A stretch of DNA of 64,000 nucleotides from assembly GCA_910583845.1 (NCBI GenBank), contig CAJUAB010000017.1, forward strand, positions 5,859 to 69,858. Direction: 5' to 3'. The notes below the pieces were generated by a model. It saw nothing but the letters and a program-made list of their open reading frames with translations, did not search any database and was not told the origin of the DNA. A program made the translations under genes and the position numbers. The DNA is from an uncultured Acetatifactor sp. Its GTDB lineage: Bacteria; Bacillota; Clostridia; Lachnospirales; Lachnospiraceae. Positions 58,911 to 64,000 of the stretch are shown here, in pieces (the stretch's first letter is position 1; every line of letters begins with the position of its first letter).

Positions 58911-60203
58911 ATGAAAAAAGTGAACAAAAATGATTTTGCCCCCACCCCGCCCATGGGCTGGAACAGCTACGACTATTACGACACCACCGTAAATGAAGAG
59001 CAGGTGAAGGCCAACGCGGACTATATGGCCGCCCATCTGAAAAAGCATGGCTGGGAATACATCGTGGTGGACATCGAGTGGTATGCCATCGGCGCGGGGA
59101 GCCGTCGGGAGGAATACCAGTACATCCCCTTTGCGGAGGTAGCCATGGACGAATACTCCCGCCTGCTGCCGGACCCGGCGCGGTTCCCTTCCTCCGTGGA
59201 CGGAGCGGGCTTCAAGCCTCTGGCGGACTACATCCATGCCCTGGGGCTGAAATTCGGCATCCACATCATGAGGGGCATCCCCCGGATCGCCGCCCATCAT
59301 CACTGCGCCCTCAAGGGCACGGACGTGACCGCCAATGACGTGGCCATCGCCTCCTCCGTATGTCCCTGGAACCCGGATATGTACGGGGTGAAGGACACTC
59401 CCGCGGGACAGGCTTACTATGATTCCCTGATGGAGCTGTACGCCTCCTGGGGAGTGGATTTTATCAAGTGCGACGATATCTGCCGGTATGACCAGCCCTC
59501 CTGCAAGAGCGAGGTGCGGATGCTCTCCGCGGCCATAGCCCGCTGCGGTCGGCCCATCGTACTCTCCCTCTCCCCCGGGCCGGCCCTGATCGACCAGGCC
59601 TGGTATTATGAGACACACGCCAATATGTGGCGGATCACCGATGATCTGTGGGACAATTTCGAACTGCTGAAAAACATGTTCTACCGCTGTGAGCTGTGGC
59701 AGGACCATGTGTCCCGGGGCTGCTATCCCGACTGCGACATGCTTCCCATCGGTCAGCTGGGCAAGGGCTTCGGTCATGAGTGGACATCCAATCTTACCCG
59801 GGATGAGGCCCGGACCATGATGACCCTGTGGTGCCTGTTCGGGTCCCCGCTGATGATCGGTGCGGAACTGACGCTGCTGGATGAGGACACCCTGTCCCTG
59901 CTGACCAACGATGAACTGCTGGCCATGCTTCCTCCCTCCGTAAAGCCTCATCAGATCTGCCGGGATGATCAGAAGGCCGTCTGGCAGGCGGATGACAACA
60001 CTGCGGACACCCATTATGTCGCCCTGTTCAATCTGGGAGATGAGAAACAGGAACTCTCTGTGTCCCTGGAGGAACTGGGGTATCCGTCCGAAGTCTCCTT
60101 AAAGGAGCTGTGGACCAAGGAGACGAGCCGTGCCAGCTCTGTGATCTCCGCCACTGTCGCCCCTCATGCCTGCGCGGTGTACAGTGTACGGCAGACGCTG
60201 TAA
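58911..60203 (+). CDS. Family 27 glycoside hydrolase (alpha-galactosidase-like)
   Basis: A 430-residue enzyme without signal peptide, so cytoplasmic. The GH27 start PPMGWNSYDYYDTTVNE, the nucleophile region VDFIKCDDICR and the acid/base region RITDDLWDNF are recognised, with a C-terminal beta-sandwich. Typical substrates are alpha-galactosides or beta-L-arabinopyranosides; specificity cannot be told. AGGAGG lies before ATG 58911. It is divergent from the kdu operon and may belong to the same pectin/glycan catabolism regulon. Confidence 0.9.
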   Translation: MKKVNKNDFAPTPPMGWNSYDYYDTTVNEEQVKANADYMAAHLKKHGWEYIVVDIEWYAIGAGSRREEYQYIPFAEVAMDEYSRLLPDPARFPSSVDGAGFKPLADYIHALGLKFGIHIMRGIPRIAAHHHCALKGTDVTANDVAIASSVCPWNPDMYGVKDTPAGQAYYDSLMELYASWGVDFIKCDDICRYDQPSCKSEVRMLSAAIARCGRPIVLSLSPGPALIDQAWYYETHANMWRITDDLWDNFELLKNMFYRCELWQDHVSRGCYPDCDMLPIGQLGKGFGHEWTSNLTRDEARTMMTLWCLFGSPLMIGAELTLLDEDTLSLLTNDELLAMLPPSVKPHQICRDDQKAVWQADDNTADTHYVALFNLGDEKQELSVSLEELGYPSEVSLKELWTKETSRASSVISATVAPHACAVYSVRQTL

Positions 60204-60243
60204 GGGTACCGCCTGTAAAAAGCCTGTGAAACCATCAGACCAC

Positions 60244-60276
60244 AACGGAATCTGCGCTACGCGCGGATTCCGTTTG
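60244..60276 (+). terminator. Hairpin after the GH27 gene
   Basis: AACGGAATC pairs with GATTCCGTT with further GC pairing between (TGCGC/GCGCG), 41 bases past the GH27 stop and before the convergent GH20 gene. The T-tract is weak (TTTGT). Confidence 0.55.
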
Positions 60277-60341
60277 TCATACAGACAGCACCGTCCCGAA
60301 GTTCTGAAACTGTCCGCATCCGGAACGTTTACCGCCGCATG

Positions 60342-62384
60342 TCAACTAATCTCCCTCTTCTTCTGGCGTTCTCTCTTTCTGCCCCTGAGAAGATCCGCGT
60401 ACCAGAAGACGATCTCTGCGATCCGGGACAATTCTCCTTCCTTGCCGCTCTCCCGCCACACTTCCCTGTAAGCCGTAAACCATTTTTCCAGGCGCTGCGC
60501 CAGACCGAAGGCTTCCTCTTCCTTTGCCGGATTTCCAGCGGCCCACGCCGTGAGTAAACCGCCCACATGATTCCATACGTCCATCCCCTCCGCCGTCACG
60601 TCCAGATCCTGCATCAGGTCTCTCCGGGTGCTGTCCATGCATATCGCCGCGCGCGCGAACTCCTGCCTGAGCTCCTGAATCCTTCCCGCGGTTTCCAGCA
60701 CCTTTTCCTTTGCGATTCCCCCGCCTCCCGGCATCTTTACGACTCCCGGTCCTTTCCGGCCCGGTCCTGCCGTCCCTTTGTCTGAACACTCCCGCTCTCC
60801 GGCTTCCGTCCTCTCACTTGAGCACTTCCGCTCTCCGGCTTCCGTCTTCTCGCATGAGCACTCCCGCTCTCCGGCTTCCGTCCTCCCGCACAGGCACTCC
60901 TGGCCTGCTGCCCCTGGCTCGGACTCTTCCAGCGCCATAGTCTCATAATACACCACCGCGTCGTACCAGCCAAAGACACAGCAGGCGGCAAGTTCCTCCA
61001 TAAGTCCCGCAATCCGTCCGCTTCCGTCCCTGTACTCCAGCATGGAAATCTGCCGGTTTATCTCGTCTCCGGGTATTTCCTCCCCGTTCCAGGAGAAAGC
61101 CGCCCCATAGATCATACCCACAACGGAATGTGCCGGATGATTAATATGCCCGAAATCCCCCCAGTCCGTATTCAGTACGCCTTCCGCCCGGTATTTTCGC
61201 GCATAGCCGCACATCCGCGTAATGTTCCGGTAACTGTCGCCAATCTGGTTCATCCACTGATTCCAGCCGCTGACACCGGGACAGAGATACTGTCTGATCC
61301 CTGCTTCCGCCATCCTGCGGCTCTCCTCTTCCCTTTGATCCGGCGCGTATCCCCAGGTCAGACAGATCGTCTCCCGGGGCAGTTCCCGGGCCAGCAAAGG
61401 TTCCCCGCAGATCACATCCCCCCAGAACATGGGCTTTTTCCCGCGCTGTACCACAAAGTCGCACAATTCCTTCAAGTAGTCCACATATATTCTGTGTATG
61501 CCCTTCTCCGCCGCCAAAGCCGCCGATTTTCCCTTCCCCAGGTCAAAGGTCTCATCGGCACACAGATTGAATCTGTCCGAGCGGAAGAGGCTCATGTACT
61601 CCTCCAGCATTTTTTGGATCAGGGGAAGCGTCCTTTCATCCGACACGTTCACGGTGTGGTGGCGCATGCGGTCCACGAAGGAAAAGGGCTGGGAAGACGC
61701 ATCCCAAAGCTCGCACAGATCCTCATGGCTTCTGGTGGAGAGCAGCATATACAGATGCCCGAAGCTGGCCAGAGACGGCACCAGGTCAATATGCCTCTCC
61801 GCGCAGTAGTCATCCAGCTCCAATATCTCTTCCGCCGTCAGAGGCGAGGTATCCCTCCACATCTCGGACAGATCCCGGAACAGATACGTGTGTTCCACAT
61901 ACAGCTGAAATTCGTTCAGCTTATATCGGCAAAGCCTGTCCGCGACGCGCTTTAACTCCGCCAGCTTCAGCACACGCCCCCTGGTCTGGTCCAGATAATA
62001 CCCCCTTCTGGAAATCTGTGGATAGTCCCGGACCCGCACCACGGGGAGCAGCGCGCCCTGCTGCTCCACCATCTGGCAGAGGGTCTGGACGCCGTAGAGC
62101 AGGCCCGCCCCGTCTCCGCCCAGAACCCGGATGCCGTCCGGCTTCACGGACAGCACATACTCCTGCCCTTTCAGCTCCGGGTCCAGCCCCAGAAAGATAT
62201 CGCCCGGGCGGGCTTTCCCCCTCGTGACAGGCAGATGCAGCCCTGCCCACTGTCTTATGCAGTCCTCAAGCAGCCTGGCGGAGAACGTCTCCGCCCCTTC
62301 CCCGCATACGACATATGTCTCAAAAGCACATGTGAAAAAACCGTCTCCATAGCTGATTTCCTGAGGCTTCGGAATCAGAATCAT
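60342..62384 (-). CDS. Family 20 glycoside hydrolase (beta-hexosaminidase-like) with Cys-rich repeat insert
   Basis: A 680-residue protein. The N-terminal GH20b-like domain (about 1-115) leads to the catalytic barrel with RRGYYLDQTRGR, PSLASFGHLYMLL and the catalytic pair in NLCADETFDLG. Near residues 500-550 are 12-residue repeats, TEAGERECSCEK and variants, 3.5 copies from a 36-bp minisatellite, unlike any GH20. There is no signal peptide, so it is likely cytoplasmic. The start at 62384 follows AGAGGA. Substrate may be a beta-N-acetylhexosaminide, but cytoplasmic GH20 relatives vary. Confidence 0.85.
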   Translation of the reverse strand: MILIPKPQEISYGDGFFTCAFETYVVCGEGAETFSARLLEDCIRQWAGLHLPVTRGKARPGDIFLGLDPELKGQEYVLSVKPDGIRVLGGDGAGLLYGVQTLCQMVEQQGALLPVVRVRDYPQISRRGYYLDQTRGRVLKLAELKRVADRLCRYKLNEFQLYVEHTYLFRDLSEMWRDTSPLTAEEILELDDYCAERHIDLVPSLASFGHLYMLLSTRSHEDLCELWDASSQPFSFVDRMRHHTVNVSDERTLPLIQKMLEEYMSLFRSDRFNLCADETFDLGKGKSAALAAEKGIHRIYVDYLKELCDFVVQRGKKPMFWGDVICGEPLLARELPRETICLTWGYAPDQREEESRRMAEAGIRQYLCPGVSGWNQWMNQIGDSYRNITRMCGYARKYRAEGVLNTDWGDFGHINHPAHSVVGMIYGAAFSWNGEEIPGDEINRQISMLEYRDGSGRIAGLMEELAACCVFGWYDAVVYYETMALEESEPGAAGQECLCGRTEAGERECSCEKTEAGERKCSSERTEAGERECSDKGTAGPGRKGPGVVKMPGGGGIAKEKVLETAGRIQELRQEFARAAICMDSTRRDLMQDLDVTAEGMDVWNHVGGLLTAWAAGNPAKEEEAFGLAQRLEKWFTAYREVWRESGKEGELSRIAEIVFWYADLLRGRKRERQKKREIS

Positions 62385-62388
62385 ATGA

Positions 62389-62670
62389 TCAGTCCTCTCT
62401 GATATATTCCGCATACGCATTTCTCCAATCGTTTTCTACCCAATATTCGGACCCGTCCCTGAGCCTTCCGAGCAATTTGTATTGATACATTTCCCTGCGG
62501 ACCAGTTCGATATCCTCAAACGCAATTTTTCTGTCCGGGTCCATTTGTTCTGTAATCCGGATAAGAGCAATGATCCGCATGGGTCTTTTGGACGGATATT
62601 GCGTCAATCTCCCGTCAGAATCATAGTAGTGATCCAGTTTCTTATAATATGCTTCCACAGACTTTTCCAT
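62389..62670 (-). CDS. Small DUF2087-type protein
   Basis: A 93-residue protein. Residues 25-85 resemble DUF2087 (LTQYPSKRPMRIIALI, IELVRREMYQYKLLGRLRDG, SEYWV), a winged-helix-like domain usually attached to ArsR-type regulators. Here it stands alone, so DNA binding is only a guess. ATG 62670 follows TGGAGG by five bases; the frame upstream to 62712 overlaps the S51 gene. The stop lies just inside the GH20 ribosome binding site, suggesting coupling. Confidence 0.75.
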   Translation of the reverse strand: MEKSVEAYYKKLDHYYDSDGRLTQYPSKRPMRIIALIRITEQMDPDRKIAFEDIELVRREMYQYKLLGRLRDGSEYWVENDWRNAYAEYIRED

Positions 62671-62708
62671 AACATCCTCCATTATATCGCCTGATCCCGG
62701 CCTGAACA

Positions 62709-63455
62709 TCACCCAGGACAGGGCATCCGCACCGCTTCTCCCTGTCCGCAGATCTGTGTGATATGCCCGTCCTTTATTCTGTACGCCTCGCCGTACAGGG
62801 TTTCCGCCCCGTTGTCATGCACCATAAAGCTGCCGTCATGCAGAGCAATGAACTCCCTGCCCATGCTGTCCGGCAACACCATATCCTCCATCACCCGCAG
62901 TCCGTCCACCCTGTCCGCCCTTAGATCCTGAAAATGCGGTATAATGCTGTACCTCGTAATACCCAGCCCCGGAAGGAATCGCCGGTAGCTCTCATCCAGC
63001 CCCTCCCCCTCCAGCTCCGGCACGGCGTATACCTCTCCGGCGGCGTTCATGGAACCGGCACTCCAGGAGATGACCAGCCCCTCAAAGCCTTCCAGACGGC
63101 GCTTCAATTCCAGCTTTTCCAAAAAACGGTTCTGTGTGGGAACATGCCCTCCCGCCAGCATGAGCACGTCAAACGCGTCCATCCTTTTTGCCAGTTCCTC
63201 CGTGCGGCTGTCGCACAGCATAAACGAGCGGACCGGCAGGCCGCTCATGGGAAACGCCTCCCTCTGGCAATACACAATACTGTCATTTCTGGCATAATCT
63301 TCCGGGGACGCGCTGATCAGCAGCACATCGGCCTTCCCGGGCCAGACTCTTTTCATCCGCTCCACCAGACCGTTCTGCCCCAGCAAAGGCCCCGGATACC
63401 TCCTGCCGTCAACCTTGCGGGAACCGCCCAGGGAGCTCGTCAATATGGCAACCAT
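62709..63455 (-). CDS. Peptidase S51-like (type 1 glutamine-amidotransferase fold) protein
   Basis: A 248-residue protein of the dipeptidase E/cyanophycinase group. The nucleophile elbow SWSAGSMNA near residue 130 carries the serine, with ADVLLISASPEDYAR before it and the histidine in SIIPHFQD after it. Start ATG 63455 has AGGAGG six bases upstream; two nearby ATGs (63461, 63470) are less well placed. Likely hydrolyses short Asp-containing or related peptides; substrate unknown. It overlaps the YfhO-like gene end by 47 bases. Confidence 0.85.
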   Translation of the reverse strand: MVAILTSSLGGSRKVDGRRYPGPLLGQNGLVERMKRVWPGKADVLLISASPEDYARNDSIVYCQREAFPMSGLPVRSFMLCDSRTEELAKRMDAFDVLMLAGGHVPTQNRFLEKLELKRRLEGFEGLVISWSAGSMNAAGEVYAVPELEGEGLDESYRRFLPGLGITRYSIIPHFQDLRADRVDGLRVMEDMVLPDSMGREFIALHDGSFMVHDNGAETLYGEAYRIKDGHITQICGQGEAVRMPCPG

Positions 63456-64000
63456 CTTCATCCTCCTCATTCCTTCTATCCTGTTTCACCATGTCCCTGT
63501 CCCCTTGAGAGCTTTTTTCCACCGCTCTGTTCCTCCGGCGCAGCCACATCATTCCTGTGAAGGTCAGAATACTCACAACGCTCAGCAAAATTCCCTGTTT
63601 TAACCCATAGGCCTCATACGCCAGCTCAACCCGGTAACTGCCGGGCTCCAGATCCAGCGCCATCAGACAGCCTCCCACCAGCGCGGGTTCCTGCTCTTCA
63701 CCGTTTACCCTGACCCGCCAGCCCTTCTCATAGGGAATGGAGAGGATCAGCCTCCCGGCCTCCGCAAGTTCCAGTTTCCCGCTCACATGGGTATCGTCAT
63801 GGGACACTTCCTCCAGGTGCCGCTCTCCCAGAACCGCCAGAGCTTCCGCCAGCACCCCCTCGTCCATCCGGTAAGCAGTCAGTTGAAATTCCGGCGTCTC
63901 GTCACTGTCATCATCGTTGCAGAAAGTCACCGTGCGCCCTTCCTCCAGAAAACCCACATACAGCACCGAATTGATTTTCAGGTCATTGTACTTCCGCTCC
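63409..64000 (-). CDS. YfhO family membrane protein, C-terminal part (cut by window edge)
   Basis: The frame is open to the window end at 64000, so the N-terminus lies outside. The visible 197 residues contain GRLILSIPYEKGWRVRVNG and LDLEPGSYRVELAYEAYGLKQG, typical of the C-terminal extracytoplasmic domain and final helix of YfhO-type proteins, which are large multi-spanning membrane proteins implicated in lipoteichoic-acid glycosylation. One transmembrane helix (LLSVVSILTFTGMMWL) is followed by a charged cytoplasmic tail. Confidence 0.8.
   Translation of the reverse strand, partial: ERKYNDLKINSVLYVGFLEEGRTVTFCNDDDSDETPEFQLTAYRMDEGVLAEALAVLGERHLEEVSHDDTHVSGKLELAEAGRLILSIPYEKGWRVRVNGEEQEPALVGGCLMALDLEPGSYRVELAYEAYGLKQGILLSVVSILTFTGMMWLRRRNRAVEKSSQGDRDMVKQDRRNEEDEDGCHIDELPGRFPQG

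Overview
The window looks like a chromosomal segment of a Gram-positive, gut-type Clostridia, most likely a motile Lachnospiraceae. This is inferred, not tested. Supporting signs are the dgt-dnaG-rpoD-trmK macromolecular synthesis order, AAGGAGG ribosome binding sites, TTGACA/TATAAT promoters, ECF-transporter and AbrB-type genes, a CsrA-flagellin pair, many glycan genes, and moderate GC with AT-rich intergenic stretches. Most genes lie on the minus strand.

Layout. 1-4650: hairpin-forming GGGTATATAC repeats bracket a phosphatase, a LytTR regulator and an orphan BlaR1/BlaI pair. 4672-9615: a coiled-coil protein, a PF06541-type membrane protein, YlmH and two adjacent CobW/COG0523 GTPases, one very histidine-rich. 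9914-13152: a GT-C glycosyltransferase, a lipoprotein serine protease and RNase P RNA. 13216-27592: a surface-glycan or flagellin-glycosylation island. It holds a phosphoesterase, a radical SAM protein, a pyruvyl transferase, an aldo/keto reductase, a split transketolase, a TylF-type methyltransferase, glycosyltransferases and a complete NDP-heptose route (GmhA, HddA, fused HddC-GmhB). 27736-30363: flagellin, a divergent CsrA, a small FimB-like tyrosine recombinase and its recombination sites. 30587-37338: nucleoside kinase, TrmK, RpoD, DnaG, Dgt. 37571-49658: an esterase/membrane protein/acyltransferase trio, Nudix hydrolase, SUFU-domain protein, two tandem lipoprotein serpins, two tRNA-Leu genes, an ECF S component behind a riboswitch-like leader, a PAS-GGDEF-EAL protein, SseB and AbrB. 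49915-64000: a solute-binding lipoprotein, a DtxR/MntR-like regulator, an unsaturated-uronate operon (KduI, KduD, RpiB-like isomerase, KDPG aldolase, KDG kinase), GH27 and GH20 glycosidases, an S51 peptidase and the C-terminus of a YfhO-type protein cut by the window edge.

The most notable system is at 29251-30506. A 197-residue FimB-sized recombinase is flanked by two identical 22-bp sites in inverted orientation. Each site has 7-bp arms around an asymmetric 6-bp core. Inside the segment is a perfect sigma-28 (SigD) promoter, TAAA-N15-GCCGATAT, that points away from csrA-flagellin and straight into a 20-bp-stem terminator built on one of the sites. Inverting about 745 bp would turn this promoter toward csrA and flagellin, and would also strip that terminator of half its stem and its T-tract. 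The sequence as given therefore reads as the OFF state of a self-contained flagellin phase switch. The flagellin leader also carries a GGA-loop hairpin just before its Shine-Dalgarno, as expected for CsrA control, and the glycan island lies directly downstream behind a leaky-looking terminator.

Other recurring themes are in-frame minisatellites (63, 39, 36 and about 33 bp) in or beside four genes, a dispersed intergenic repeat of up to about 100 bp in at least four copies, and a LacI/CcpA-type operator over the kdu promoter.
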